DNA of 64,000 bases, taken from positions 806,001-870,000 of the forward strand of contig PVNU02001430.1 of assembly GCA_003013855.2 (NCBI GenBank), given 5' to 3'. The stretch is from Liriodendron chinense. Taxonomy: Eukaryota > Streptophyta > Magnoliopsida > Magnoliales > Magnoliaceae. Under the pieces are notes generated by a model that saw nothing but the letters and a program-made list of their open reading frames with translations, was not told where the DNA came from and did no database searches. The translations under genes and the position numbers were made by a program. Of this stretch, positions 10,396 to 22,676 are shown piece by piece. Numbering within the stretch: position 1 is the first letter of the stretch; the number at the start of each line of letters is the position of its first letter.

Positions 10396-11330
10396 GGACA
10401 CCTAGAGATCATTCCTAGGGTATCTTAGAAGGGTTTGAGCAAGGTGGGAGGCGGCGGAAGTGGATTTCGGAGTTCCACAACTCCTTCTAGTTTGTTTACT
10501 GTTTTATGTTTTTCTTAGTTGTTTCATGTTTCTTTGGATCATGAACGGCTATTGTAGTGAATCTAAGATGTTTCAATTCGTTTAAGTTGGTTTTCAAGTT
10601 GGATTTCATGTTTAAGAACAATGGTTTGAAGTTAATACAAGTTCTAAGTAGTTTTTCTTAGTCTTCTGATGACTCATGGATGTTTGGGAGAATTAATTGA
10701 GTTCTTAATGGTTGTGTGCTAGTCTAGACCTGTATGATCCGAGGAATTGGAGTATGCTCTAGTACTATGATCTTCATGGGAGAACTTCCTACCAATGTTC
10801 TACTTTTCTGGATTTTTGTAGTATGTATGGGACTGTGTATGTGATTTGAATCAAGTTCAAATCATGATCTAGCTTTGTCTTGTGACAGGACTTAATGATG
10901 GTTATGATTGTGAACTTAGCCTATTTGAATTGGGATTGACCTATGCAATTGAGCATGCTCGTCCTAGCTTGCATTGAGTGAATCATGTACATTGATCTTA
11001 CATATGGCAGATTATTGGTTTTAACAGCTCTATCATCCGACTAGATAGATCTTAATTTCGATTCTAGTTGAGAAAGTGAGAAACTATAGCGGATTGAGCA
11101 TCAAGGATTGCTACAAGTGGATCTTTGAACCCCTAGTGCCTTTTATTAATTGATTACTTCAGTTTAGTTCAACATTGCTACTTACATCAATCTACTACAA
11201 ATCTGGTTGTTAGTTTCTCAATAGAAACTATTGGATGTGTTTGTGAATTCCTACATAAGTCCCTGTGGATCGACCTCGGTCTTACCGAGATTATTACTAC
11301 ATCGCAACCCTACACTTGGGGAAGCGAACA

Positions 11331-11760
11331 TCGAACCACTATACATGCTTGTGTTTGTGATTGTATTGAGCACATTAACATCTTAGCATTGGATGTTTAA
11401 TTGTTTAATTATGAATGCTTGATAGGAATGTATGCTAAGCACTAGATTGGCACATCCACACACAAGATGTACTTTCACTAGGTGTGTAGACTTGAGCCCA
11501 TTGATCCATTCTCATAAGTCTACATATGTTGCATAGGTTGGGAGCTTGATTAGTCATATCATTTGTTTACCTATGCATGCTTAGACTAGGATGTTTATTG
11601 CTCTAAACCAGATGCTAGTCTTGTGATTAGACCCACTTAGTCTTGGAAGCCAAAGTGTTCTTGCTTACTTAGTTTAATTTGTTGAATTGTGTTAGTAGGT
11701 GAAAAGAATTTCAAAAAGGTCCTAATCACCCCCCTTCTTATAGGTTTAGCCATAATTCTA
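11331..11760. other. No gene; possible Copia-like LTR end fragment
   Basis: Noncoding. The end (about 11700-11745) reads AATTTCAAAAAGGTCC then TAATCACCCCCCTTCTTA, a form often seen just before the primer site of plant Copia elements. No primer site follows, so this is only a weak assignment. Confidence 0.3.
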
Positions 11761-12935
11761 GTTGCTCTTTAAGCTTCCACACATACGTAGGTGTCGTATT
11801 AGACTACCGACGTACTTTCATGGAGGTCGTACGCTCCGAAGCTGGAGCAGTGCGACCGTACGGGCGGCCCCCAAGGTGCTGCCCAAACTTATTTACAGCA
11901 GCTGCCTCGCAGCTATAAATACCCCTTCTCCCCTTCACATTCAGCGTCCCTCAACTCCCAGAAAAATTCTATAAGTTACGAGTCCATCTTCCCCTCTTAG
12001 TCCATTCCTCCACCAAGGAGAGCCCGAGTGAGAAGAGCCTAGCCCTAGTCCAGCCCAATCCGACCCTGGTCCAAGTCTCCCAAGCTATCCCAGTCCTGAT
12101 GTATCCACTCAAAGCAAATCCTTGCGACACCTCCGTCCATCCAGCTACTCTTTTACCAGCATCATCTCATTCGCATCTAGCATAAGTGCAACATTTACTT
12201 TTCTTCGAATCCCCCTGCTTATCATGTCACTACAAGCACTTTGATTATTCAAATACACAGCATCCATCCTGCATAAAGCACCTGTCAGTTCGAGCGTATG
12301 CTTTGGGCTTGCCTGTTAATGGAAACCTGCCCATCAGAAACTCTTACTGTTCAGACCTGCATTCATGCATCATATCATTCATGAGAATGTACGAGGATTA
12401 AATCAGACGTTCAAGTATTAGTTCGATTCTATGAAGTAGAGACCGTACTTCGGTACGAGCACTTGTGGGGTGCTTAACATCTTCCCACCTTGTAACCATG
12501 ATCCCTTACCTCGAATTTCTGGCCGCAGATCAAAAGGAGTCATTTTAGAGAAAGAGATCTTCGGATTCCATTCTCTAACGTTTCTACGGGGTCTAGCCGA
12601 CTGTAGATTCGAAGTAACTAGCTAGTGGCGACTCTGGTCTTACACAAACTCATCCAACATATCTAGCTTAACATGACAACAGATAAAAAGCCCTCGAGAA
12701 CGAGGCGAGCCAGTGGCACAAACGGCGATTCGTGCGCACGCAACCCCCCTTTCCAAAAGGAAGGGAGAATCCGGGAGCGCGGAGAGGCGAGCGTCCACAG
12801 GTGGGCGTATGTTCCCATACTTAGAATAATTTTTGGGATTTTGGTATTTAGAAGAATGGCAAAGGGAAGCATGCAGCCCTTGCATAGCCTTCGTCTCTCT
12901 TGGTGGAAATCTTCCTTTCTTTTCGATAGATGAAT
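11761..12935 (+). mobile_element. Tat-like LTR fragment with leader
   Basis: A TATAAATA box at 11914 in a GC-rich promoter-like context is followed 700 bp later by TGGCGACTCTGGT at 12626. This resembles the primer site of Tat/Ogre elements (TGGCGACTC...), but its right half is diverged. A GC-rich leader-like stretch runs to 12935. No coding region remains. Boundaries are uncertain. Confidence 0.4.
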
Positions 12936-13800
12936 CCTTGGATCACCGTCCACAGGATTTTGCCCTTACCTTGTAAAGAGAAATCGACCCAAGGTTGTTC
13001 CTTGTTCTAATACCAATTTGGTGTAGCATAGACGGGTGAGATCGAGCACCATCTCTCTCACGGGATAACTATTCTAAATCCACAGAACTATTGGGATTCC
13101 TCAACCGATCTCTCTCGAATCCATGAGGGGATATCTCGAATCCACTAGACATTTTCTTTGAATCCACGAAGAACAACTCAAATCCAAGAGCATAAAATAG
13201 TAAAACCTCAATAGTTTTATTAATCAAAGATAACATGCATAAAAATGAGTTTAAGCAACCTTAAATAGAGAGAAACTAACCCTAGAAATGATAAAACGTA
13301 TTAGAAAAGAATCATAAAGAAATTAGGAAAGAATCACAAAAAATAAAAAATAAATCAGAAAATCACGCATCTGTCTACTCATGGTCGGGCGCCCGGTGAA
13401 GGGTGGTCAGGCGTCCCATGAACTCAAAAACAGTCCAGCGAGTAAACAGAAAAATCTGGCGAATTTCGGGCATCCAGTGAAGTGTGGTCGAGCACCCGAC
13501 GTTGCCAACGATTCAAAAGCATTGAGAAACTATCAAGAATTCTGAATTTTGATGCTCGATGAAGTATGGTCGAGCACCCGACATTGTCGACGGCTAAAAG
13601 GCGTCGGGAAAATCGTCAAGAATCTGATCACGACGGCCCAAATCCATTAAGAAATCATCAAAAATTTGATTTTCTGATTTTTCTGTAACTTTTTTTCAGG
13701 ATCTTTTTCGGTCCTTTTCCTTTCAGAATGTGCACGACCTTCTTCCTCAATCATGGGATTCTTTCCCTACATCATCATTATCCTAGATTCATTCCAACTT
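12936..13800 (-). mobile_element. Probable minus-strand LTR with primer site
   Basis: On the minus strand TGGTATTAGAAC (13015-13004) resembles the initiator-Met primer site TGGTATCAGAGC. It sits next to a possible LTR end at 13022 (TGTAGCAT on the plus strand). The presumed LTR (13022 to about 13800) contains GGGCGCCC-type palindromes at 13383-13585. The other end and any coding part are not recognisable. Confidence 0.4.
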
Positions 13801-14249
13801 TAGATTACCCTATATTTTTTTCCTCAAAGACAACAATATGCTTAAAAAAATATTATTTCTTACATGATCTGGTTTGTTAACAGTCAACTAGTTTAATGGC
13901 TTGATTTCTACATTATGTAGTATCTTGGAAATATCGAACATGAAGTCTTTTAGAGAATATCTTTTTGGATAGCAATCTAGGGTCCAAATATGATCTATCT
14001 TTAGGTTTTTTTTCAATTAGAAAAATCATCTTTCATAGGTCCACGACAACTTCTAAGGAGATCATCTGGATGGTCTAAATTTGGTTGTCCAATGATCCTA
14101 ACTTGGACTCTCACAAGATGAGTTGGATCAAGGTCCAAAATGGTTTCTCTCATTCAAATGATCATGCCCTATCTATATTTAGGTGTAAGAAATCTCATCC
14201 TCTTCCATTTAACAGACATGATTGCATCTTGGTATAGATGGTAAGTATT

Positions 14250-14980
14250 GACCAAAAGAAGTAAAATTTTGGAAAAAACATCACTCTCATTTGTAAGGAT
14301 TTGGAAGGATGTAATGTTGAGGAATCAAGCAGGGGAGTTTTGTCCACCACGTTCAAGTGGAAAAAGAAATGAAATTTGGGACAAGGATTCTTATCCTGAA
14401 AGGATTCCCATCCTATGTCGTTACCGTTACAAGAAAGAATGCTTTAGTACGAAGTGAGCCTTATGGATTCTTTGGCTATTGATTTTTGAAAAAAAAAAAG
14501 AAGAGAAAAGAAGATTATCTGAATTGAAAAATCTTTAGAAAATTGAAAATATCGAAAAGGGCTACTTATGACCACCCAAAAGGGAATGTGATTAGTGTGA
14601 AAGCCATCGATAGAACAGTAAGGAAGATTCTTGTCATAAGCTTGTGTTAATCTGTACGCTTTCTAGACTTATAATCCAATCGATCCATGGAAAAAAAGGT
14701 AATCCTGAAAGATGAAGAGTTGGGTATTCACTGAGTACACTAGACCATGATTGTTTGAATTGCTCTATTTGTCAATTAATTAGTCAGAACTCAGTTTGAA
14801 CACTCACCAAGTCATTAGAAGATAGGTGTTTCATTGTCTTGCAACTAAGTATCTTTGAATTTCACTTTTACATGGCTTAGGTTTTAAAGAAGTTGGTTTT
14901 CTGAGAAAGGTTTGAGATTAGAAAGTTGAATTATTTTTCACATGTTTTACTTAGGACTAACAAAATAGTGAATGGGGGTG
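14250..14980 (+). other. Remnant 3' untranslated block and polypurine tract of E3
   Basis: Diverged but collinear with the E1 and N blocks: a GAGGAATCAAGCAGGGG equivalent at about 14310, AAAAGGGCTACTTATGACCA at about 14554, GTGAAAGCCATCGA at about 14600. It ends AATGGGGGTG directly before the LTR. Confidence 0.7.
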
Positions 14981-17285
14981 TGTTAAGCCTTAAATTGTAC
15001 ATATTTATCCCCAGTTCCACGCTTTAATTATATAAAATAATGCACACAAAGATTGACTTTAATATTTTTTTGTGATTATAGGAGCAAAGTTGAGATGTGA
15101 ATGAAAAGATCTCAATAAGTAACAAATGGAGCCAAAGGTCAACAATAATGGATGATATCCACCGTCAAGATGGACCACCACATGAATGGTCTGGATTTGA
15201 AGTGAGCATGGCTATTAAAATAAGAAAGAAAGAAAATAAAAAGGAAATATGCAGCTGCCAGTTTTGATTTCAAACAGAAAATAGTAAACAACATGTTTCC
15301 ATTTAAGAAATGAAGGTTGTTCCCGTTTTTAGATTTTCGGAACAATTCGTGGGACCCGCCTTGATGATTTTTGAAAATTCATTCCATCTATGACGAATAT
15401 AAGCTCGATGTAAAAAAAAATCCAACAAGTTTCATTTTGATGTGAGCTACGGATTGATTGTGGCTGCCGAAACAATATGAACTGTCTGGAAGTTTCCTGA
15501 TTTCCCTCGATTTAATTTGGAAATAGTCCAGGTATCCCACCACCAATAAGATGAAGAATCTAAGATGACCATCTTATAGAGCACATCGATATTTACAAAA
15601 TCACAAAGTTTTATGTTAATCAGATGTGTGGATTGATCGTACCAATGGAACGAAGATGGATAGTCTTGAAAGATTTCGCCTGCGCAGATTCTAAAAACGT
15701 CCTAAATGTTCTGATGTTTTCACCTAATTCTAGAATATTTTTGGAAAATCTAATCTATCTATCATGTAGAGAAGGAAGTTTTCTACCAAGATTCCAAATT
15801 TAAGACCAATCCGACCTTTGTACACTCCATACCGTCGATCACAAGATGTCTGGTTCTACATGTGTTCGAATTGCTTGAATTGGAGAGGCGATGATAGTTC
15901 TGATTCATGGGCCTACTAAAGGGATAATTTGAGAGATTTAAACCATTCATGAGTACGTCCATATTCAGGGAAGCTACAGTTAAAATTTTAAGGATATCCG
16001 ACCGTCGGTTGCCCCATATGAAGCGAAACAAAATCTATTATGTTGTGTCTTCCTATCTGCATTATAAATATGGGAAGCTTTCTTTTCTTATAAGAATCAA
16101 GGACGTATGGAGCAAGAAGATTAAGAGTAAGAAGGCTCCAAGCCTCTCTTCTTCTAATTTTTCTTCCTTTTCTAGTTCTAATTTTTCATGTTTTTTATAT
16201 TTTTTAGGCTAACTTTCAGCTAGAGCTGAGAGGTGATACTTCTAGTTTATTAGTGATGTTTTAGTTCATTAAATTCAAATTTTTTGCTTTAATGTTGAAC
16301 ATGGTTTGATTCTAGTTTAAATGTTCTAGTTTTAGTTTTTCTTTGATCTATTATGACTTTAGGTTCATTAGATGCTTAGAGGTTCTAAAGCTAGTATCTT
16401 ACTTATTTTGCATTGTTTAAACCTATATAGTTCATTGATCTACCATAGACTACGGGTATGGTAGATGCTTTGAATTCCCTGTGATCTAAAACATGGTTCC
16501 TAATATGGAAACTATTTAAACCAAAGTTCATATCTTTTATGAAAATCAGAGATAGATGTTTTGCTTATTGATATTAGTTTGATTGAATTTCAGGTTATGG
16601 TTCTAATCAAGTCTAATAATAAGATTTGAGGAAAATCATGATTATAATTTTAACTACTTTTGTTAAAGGATTAGCTTGTACAATTGAGTGCGCCTAATAC
16701 CTGAGCCTGTTGAGGGAACTATATCAAAGAATAACCTATCTATACTGTACAATTGAGGGAACTATATCAAAGAACAACCTATTTATCCTAAATTGATTAT
16801 GATTTAACAGCTCCATATTCCAGTTGAGTAACTAATCGAATTATTTGAATTAGACATTGTTAATAACTAAAAGTGGATCATTGATGCTCTAGTGTTTAGT
16901 TTATTAATTTTCTCTTTTATAATTGATTCATTTATCCTCGATTCAAATTTTATTTAGTTCAGTTAGTTTAGATCTAGATCTTAGATAGCCTTTGAGTGTC
17001 TAAACCTATATTCCTCCCCATAGATTGACCTTGATCTCACCGAGATTATTACTACATCGCGACCTTGACTTAGGGTTGTGAACAATCCTTGGACCTCTAG
17101 TGTTTTAATTCTCTGAATTTCTTTTTTTACTATTAGTTTAAGTTTTGAATTTCCTACTTCCATTCAAATCTGAATCTAGATAATTCTAATTTAGTTTATA
17201 ATTGTTCTAAACAATCCTTGTAGATCGACCTTGGTCTCACCGAGATTATTACTACATCGCGACCCTGCACTTAGGGTTGTGAACA
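14981..17285 (+). repeat. E3 LTR (2305 bp)
   Basis: Begins TGTTAAGCC and ends TTGTGAACA. A TATA box (TATAAATA) is at 16063. The last 200 bp are duplicated: CGAGATTATTACTACATCGC occurs at 17041 and again at 17241, each followed by GGGTTGTGAACA. The two halves are diverged, so the duplication is old. Confidence 0.75.
16213..16232 (+). promoter_or_regulatory. Conserved LTR stem-loop (E3)
   Basis: CTTTCAGC-TAGA-GCTGAGAG, an 8-bp stem (one G-U type pair) with a 4-nt loop, 150 nt after the TATA box. Confidence 0.6.
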
Positions 17286-17291
17286 AGTTTT

Positions 17292-17309
17292 TGGCACTGT
17301 TATTGGGGA
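17292..17309 (+). other. E3 primer binding site
   Basis: TGGCACTGTTATTGGGGA, a diverged tRNA-Asp-type site. Confidence 0.65.
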
Positions 17310-17678
17310 TTTGAAGTAATGGTTCTGAATTTTCTTAATTAGATTAGTTAGCATAGTTTTACTATTAAAACTTAGGTTTTTCTCAGTTTTTTAGTTTACT
17401 AACAAGTTTTGGATTGTTTCTTTTGTAGGAATCTAACCTAGTTCAGCGAATACGGTATTATCTTTCTAACTTAGATCTTTTAAATTTTAAAATTTTTTTC
17501 TTATAGTTTTTATCTTAAATTTTTAAGTAGGTTTTTAGTTTAGATAGTAGTTTTGTGTGGTTTATGCCCCATTGGGAATGTGACCACACTCTCCATCTCT
17601 TAAGTGAAGGAGGTTTGGTTGAAGGAATTTCAAATCACCCACATGCTAGGAAGTGTTTAAAATTTCCTGAGATTTCCA

Positions 17679-19330
17679 TGTAACGACCCGAGGTTTTCGA
17701 CTCTCGTGTATAACACGATGGCCGAATTCCCAAGTAAATCATGGACTAATTGATTTGTTAAATAATGAAATATAGCATTCAAGCATAGTGGCAAAAATAA
17801 ATGTTCATCTTATTCTATTAAAATTACTATTTCATCATTAATGTTTAAATAAGGGAACCAACCAATATTCATACTAATCAACCAAAATATCAAACCATGT
17901 TTTCTCTGGAAGACTTATTACAATTTTAATAAATGTTACTATTAATAAAAAGTAATGTATAATAAATGAAAATATCAACTAAATTCCTTTAACATCTTCA
18001 TTCGCCATGTGATCGTACGAACCATCGAACTCTTCACTTTGAAAGTCGGGTTCGATACCTGGATCTTCACCTGCATCATCTAAATTACGATTAGGATAGC
18101 GTTAAATGCTATCATAGTGGGGAATATTCCCTCCAAGACAATCAAGAATAATAATAAACAAAACTCAGAGTAACGCAACACAATAATTTCTTTATTCAAA
18201 CAAAACAATCAAGTAAAAATCTTTGTTAATGCGATGCATGGAAGGCATGCATTGGCTAAGGCACCTTGACTAAACGAATGCGGGAAGCCCAAGTTGAGTC
18301 ACCCCATACACACCCGTTAAACGAATGCGGGAAGCCCAAGTTTGAGACACCCCATACACACCCGTTAGTCACTAGTCACTAGAGTGAAATTAACCCAACT
18401 AATGGAATCGAAAAACCCCCAATACACTTCCACTAGATAGTGCATTACAAGAAGTGGAACAAGTTCCTAAAACTTTATCCATGACACCTAGAGAGGCTGG
18501 CTCACCAAGTCGAGCCCTAGTGTATGCATGAGTTTGTTTCCCCTTTTATTAAGTATTTTACATACAACCATTTTTAGTAACTCACTGGACACTATGGGGA
18601 GTTGTAAGCGACCTAACATAGGCCGACAGCTCGGGCTTAGTGTCCATGTCACCAACCCTGACTCATGAGAATTTGTATACCATTAGTGTCCACTCATTGT
18701 CCCGTTTTATGATTTCATCATGTCCCAAGAAGCCAATGTTGTACATCATGGCCGAATTCATTAAAATACTTATGTAATGTAAATGGGTCAAATCAAGCAT
18801 CATATACATATAAAGATCCATTGACGAACAAGCACTTCATTCTCTCAGTTAAGTCAAGATATATTCTTCCATCATAGACACCTCTCACGGGTTCCATCTC
18901 TCTACATCGAATAATTTTACCAACTTAGGGACAAAGAGTATACATTAATGAAATGTCCATATGATGATCTTATACACATATTTTATACCACAATATGAAA
19001 ACCAATGTTACTTGTAACACGGGCTAAGAAAATAAGGGCATAGATTTCACAAAGATAAATAACCCAAATACACATGTTTCTTAGTAAAAAAATCTAAACA
19101 AGGAATCACATCATTATGTAATGATATTCATTGCAAATCCTATGTTAAACCTCATGTTATATGGATGAGCAATTCAAAACAAAATAATTTCATATACCAC
19201 AAAAGAAACTTATGATAATCGTAATATTATTAATGAAAGGCTTGAAGGAAAATCCTCACCTTATGATGGACTTAGAAAAGGGTTGTAGAAGATCCTACCC
19301 ATTGGAAAAAATATGAGAAAGAGGGGACTC

Positions 19331-19382
<52 letters not shown>

Positions 19383-20725
19383 CTCGCTCTCTCTCTTTCT
19401 CTTCCTCTTTCTCTCTCTTTCTCTCTCTAAATTCGTGGGTAGTGCTCTATATGGCCAAGAGAGACCCTATTTATAGAGTTTGGGTTGGATTCTAGGGTTT
19501 AGAGTAGATAGGAAAGCAATAGATGGACCGTTGCTATTTTAAGATGAGTTTTTAAGATATTTCGGATCACTTTGGGAGGCACACACACAACGGATGGAAA
19601 AGAGATTTCGGGTGAGGGTTATGATGAGTATGGGCCACAAAATAGACGGAATAGATTTCAGAATGGGGCCCACACACGAACAAACGGTCGTTGTGAAACG
19701 AATAGGAAAGAGAGAGAATGGAAATGCAAAATTTTGAACGGATGATTTATCTAATGATCGGACACCTAAGGTAGGTTTGGATGAGTCTAATTAGGCATGT
19801 GGGGTCTACAAAATGAAGGCACATACTCGTTTGGTTGGTCTTTTGTGCGGCGAGAGAGTTTAGAGGATGATTCTTTAAAGGATTGGAAAGCTCTGTTTTC
19901 TATGAGGTTTGCTACCTTGGATAGCTAGGAAGGATACCCAGGATCTTTTCGAAGGTTCCCTAGCTTCCCATGCGAAAAGAAATTCTGGATTAGAAGATCA
20001 CAAAACTCAAAGGTTGAGAAAGAAGGAGAGATTGTCTTTGATTTGCGACGAAACGAGAAACCACTTGATATGAGGGGGCTTTTTACTGCTAGGAAGAAGA
20101 TGGACGATTCAGATTTGAGATGTGGGGCCCACACGACGGCCAAGGATTGGGAAGCATCCGTGCATGGGTAGACGTACACAGTCGTGCGCGAGACGCACGG
20201 TCAAAGTGCGTTTGATCGCACGGCTCAATGGGTGCAATGCACACGTGGGTCCCACCTTGATGTATATGAGAAATTCACTCTGATTAGAAGTTGAGCCGCC
20301 TAAAATTAGGCACTGACACAAAAATGGGACAGATCCGAGATCGGGTGGGCCACATACAAACCGATTTCTGATTTGGTTATTTCCAGGTTGATCCAAGAGC
20401 TAAAATTCGACATGTACGGCTAAAACGTGCCCAAAAGCTTAAGTCTAGGGTTTTGCGTGAAAGTGATCGTTAGAAACTATAATACTTAAAAATGGCATCT
20501 TAACTTAAGTTTAACTAATGACATTTTCGTAATTATCTGAAAAGTGCGTGATTTTTTAAATCTGATCTTTCTACGATGTTTATGGGGTCATTCTAAGCAA
20601 CTTTTGTAAAGGGTCATTTATTGAATCTCCTACGGATGTCCCGCTATTATCAAATCAACGGTAAATTAATAAAAATAAATTTTAAAATAAATCCAATTAA
20701 ATTCTAAAAATTCCGGGGCGTTACA
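17679..20725 (-). mobile_element. Solo LTR of a Tekay/Del-like element (3047 bp)
   Basis: Plus-strand ends are TGTAACGACCCGAGG and GGGGCGTTACA. It is homologous in antisense to the LTRs of the LARD-like element at 51880-59368 (for example the ATCCAGGTAT / GATGGTTCGTACGATCACAT block). Flanks TTCCA (17674-17678) and TTCTA (20726-20730) are a target duplication with one difference. No internal region remains, which is consistent with LTR-LTR recombination. Confidence 0.8.
19334..19380 (+). repeat. (TC)n microsatellite in the solo LTR
   Basis: A pure TC run. The corresponding GA run is short in the LARD-like LTRs (about 53009 and 57732), so the site is a variable dinucleotide tract in the U5-side part of the LTR. 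Confidence 0.9.
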
Positions 20726-22019
20726 TTCTATAATTATGGCTACAAATCAACCAAATCATCAAAATTCTCCTGATCCTCAAAACCAAGCAAATCAAGAGGA
20801 TTAAGAAGAGAATGAGGTTTCAATGCTCCTCCAGTTAATACATTATGTAATTACCTACAACCTACAATAGTAACTACACCCTCTTGTATGGTTTTCCTCA
20901 TAATACTAGAAACAATGATTTTAAACATGTGTAATTCAACTTCTACCTAAGTTTTATGGGCTAGACTCTGAGAGCCCATATCTATACTTGAAAGAGTTTG
21001 ATGATGTAGTGGCTACTTTGCAATACAATAACATGATTGAGGATGTAATTAAATTGAAACTATTTTCATTCTCTTTGAAAGAAAAAGCCAAGTCTTGGCT
21101 TCACTCTCTAAGATTGAGATCCATAGACACTTAGGCTAAGATGATCGGAGAGTTCTTGAGAAAGTTCTTCTTGATTCATAAGACAAACACTCTAAGACAT
21201 GTTATCATTAACTTTTCGGTGAAGGAGGGTGAGACATTCTTTAGAGTTGGGAGAAGTTCAAAGATATCCTACCCGCTTGCCCACACCATGGCTATGAAAC
21301 ATGGCGAGTTATAAATTTCCTCTACAATAGATTAAGTTCCAACATGCGCTAATTCATAGAGATGATGTGCAATGGCGAGTTTATGAGCAAAGACCCCGAG
21401 GAAGAATGGGCTTACTTTAATATGTTGGCTGAGAATGCTCAATCTTGGGATACCTCGGACAAATCAAGTAATTTTAGGCCTTCTCAAACCAAGGAGAAAA
21501 GTGGACTATTTATCCTCAGGGAAGAGGATGATGTTAATGTAAAGATAGCTAGCCTCATAAGAAAGGTCAAGGCTATGGAACTAAGGAAAGTTGAAGCGGT
21601 AAAATCCAGTGAGAGTGTGGAAAACTTATGTGGCTATGTGCCGCTAATATACACAAGATTGTCTTACAATCCCTGCTTTTTAGGAAATGTTACGAGAGCA
21701 AGCTCATGATGCATATGTGTATCAATGGCCATTTAATGGGCCAATGGGAAACATGTATAATTTTAGTTGGAAGAACTATCCCAATTTCAGTTGGAGGAAT
21801 GGGCCTATAGCTAATCTTGGTAATCCTCAAAGAGGGCCTCCCATGCAAAATAACATGGCCCCACCTCAGATGACCTTGGAGGATACATTGAGAGTATTCA
21901 TGCACAGTCAAACTTAACAAAATCAGAAAAATACAAAGATGTTCCAAGAATTAAACACATTGGTTGAAGAGATTGAGGTGTTAATGTAAAAAATTGGTAA
22001 CAACTTTCCTTCCTTCAGA

Positions 22020-22662
22020 TGTACGATCCTCTTGAATATAAATCCCTCATTCTCACTTGAAAATCAAAGAGAAAACTAATCATGGCCGACGTTCGACCGT
22101 TAACCCTCTGATGCTTAAGTTAAAGATGTGCTTGAAAGTAAGATGAAGTGTGAAACGTAGGTTAAGATGTTGTGTACCTTTCATCTCAATAAAGATCTCT
22201 ATTTATTTACATCTAGTTGGAGTGGTTTTTACACAGATCGTTAAGATCTTCTTGATTTTGTGGGATAAGATACCATCTGATCTGGTTAGACACCTAGTTG
22301 ATTACGTTCTTCGATATAGACCCCTTATAATTCGGAGCCAATAAATAGAAGCAGATTTAAGCAAGTCTGTAATCTAGGCCAACTCATGAACTATATGAGC
22401 TGCTGAGACTATGACTCAAGAAACGTCTTCATCAAATGATCGGCGACCAGAACTGCTCGAATATAGATTGATAATTGACTAACGAGTAGATTCAATTAAA
22501 TTACGAGATATGCCCAACCTAGCTCGCTAGACGATGTATTATGTTGACCTGCTCGCATTTTATAATACCAAGGAAGCGTTCGCATGTCACGTGTGAACCA
22601 TATAAAGCTGTTTGAGAGAGTTGTTGATTGTATGCGTCTTCGACCAACTTTAATCTATAACA
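22020..22662 (-). repeat. T 3' LTR (643 bp)
   Basis: On the plus strand it begins TGTACGATCC and ends CTATAACA, so the minus-strand LTR has TG...CA ends. The inner edge touches the polypurine tract at 22663. Confidence 0.7.
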
Positions 22663-22676
22663 GATGCCCCCCAAGT
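22663..22676 (-). other. T polypurine tract
   Basis: On the minus strand GGACTTGGGGGGCATC sits directly before the LTR start TGTTATAG, as in Tat elements. Confidence 0.75.

Larger units (their letters stand above)
1..11330 (+). mobile_element. E1: composite Athila-type Ty3/gypsy LTR retrotransposon (5' LTR mostly outside window)
   Basis: The element runs from the last bases of a 5' LTR through a tRNA-Asp-type primer site, an acidic ORF module, a tandem repeat and a 3' untranslated block. It then restarts inside gag and continues through protease, RT, RNase H, integrase, a second 3' untranslated block, a polypurine tract and a full 3' LTR. The Athila lineage is inferred from the primer site, the gag motif TLRDYLQPAR and the integrase motif GIDFMGPFPSS. 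The arrangement is not that of a normal element: two 3' untranslated blocks are present and the second gag lacks its leader. The reading frames carry many stops and shifts, so it is not autonomous now. The 5 bases after the 3' LTR (TCGAA, 11331-11335) are the expected target duplication, but its partner is outside the window. Confidence 0.88.
9860..11330 (+). repeat. E1 3' LTR (1471 bp)
   Basis: Begins TGTTGAGCTC and ends GCGAACA. It contains a palindrome cluster, a TATA box and the conserved U5 sequence GGATCGACCTCGGTCTTACC. Unlike the other Athila-type LTRs here, it lacks the stem-loop downstream of the TATA box (expected near 10560). Confidence 0.92.
17564..22014 (+). pseudogene. gag: E3 gag, split by a solo LTR and heavily decayed
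   Basis: The frame starts MPHWECDHTLHLL at 17564, matching the gag N-terminus of element W (MPHWARDSNN). It runs to 17678, is interrupted by the solo LTR, and resumes in frame at 20726 with IIMATNQPNHQN. Further pieces are FHGLD-like sequence at about 20950, MMCNGEFMSKDPEEEWAYF at 21362 and YNFSWKNYPNFSW at 21747. It ends with TLEDTLRVFMHSQT and a tail to 22014. Stops and shifts are frequent. It is structural Gag, not functional here. No pol follows because T begins at 22020. Confidence 0.75.
13801..22019 (+). mobile_element. E3: old Athila-related element, LTR with sequence on both sides
   Basis: A remnant 3' untranslated block and polypurine tract (to 14980) lead into an LTR (14981-17285). 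That LTR is in turn followed by a primer site, leader and gag. One LTR shared by two internal regions is the middle of a tandem arrangement. The gag is interrupted by a minus-strand solo LTR and finally truncated at 22019 by element T. 13801-14249 is AT-rich and shows nothing recognisable. Confidence 0.65.

Noticed and set aside
12640..12953. Overlapping frames on both strands near 12.7 kb
   Set aside because: GC-rich leader of a Tat-like fragment; the frames lack any family motif.
19313..19495. Open frame with long Ser-Leu run
   Set aside because: It is the TC microsatellite read in frame within a noncoding solo LTR.
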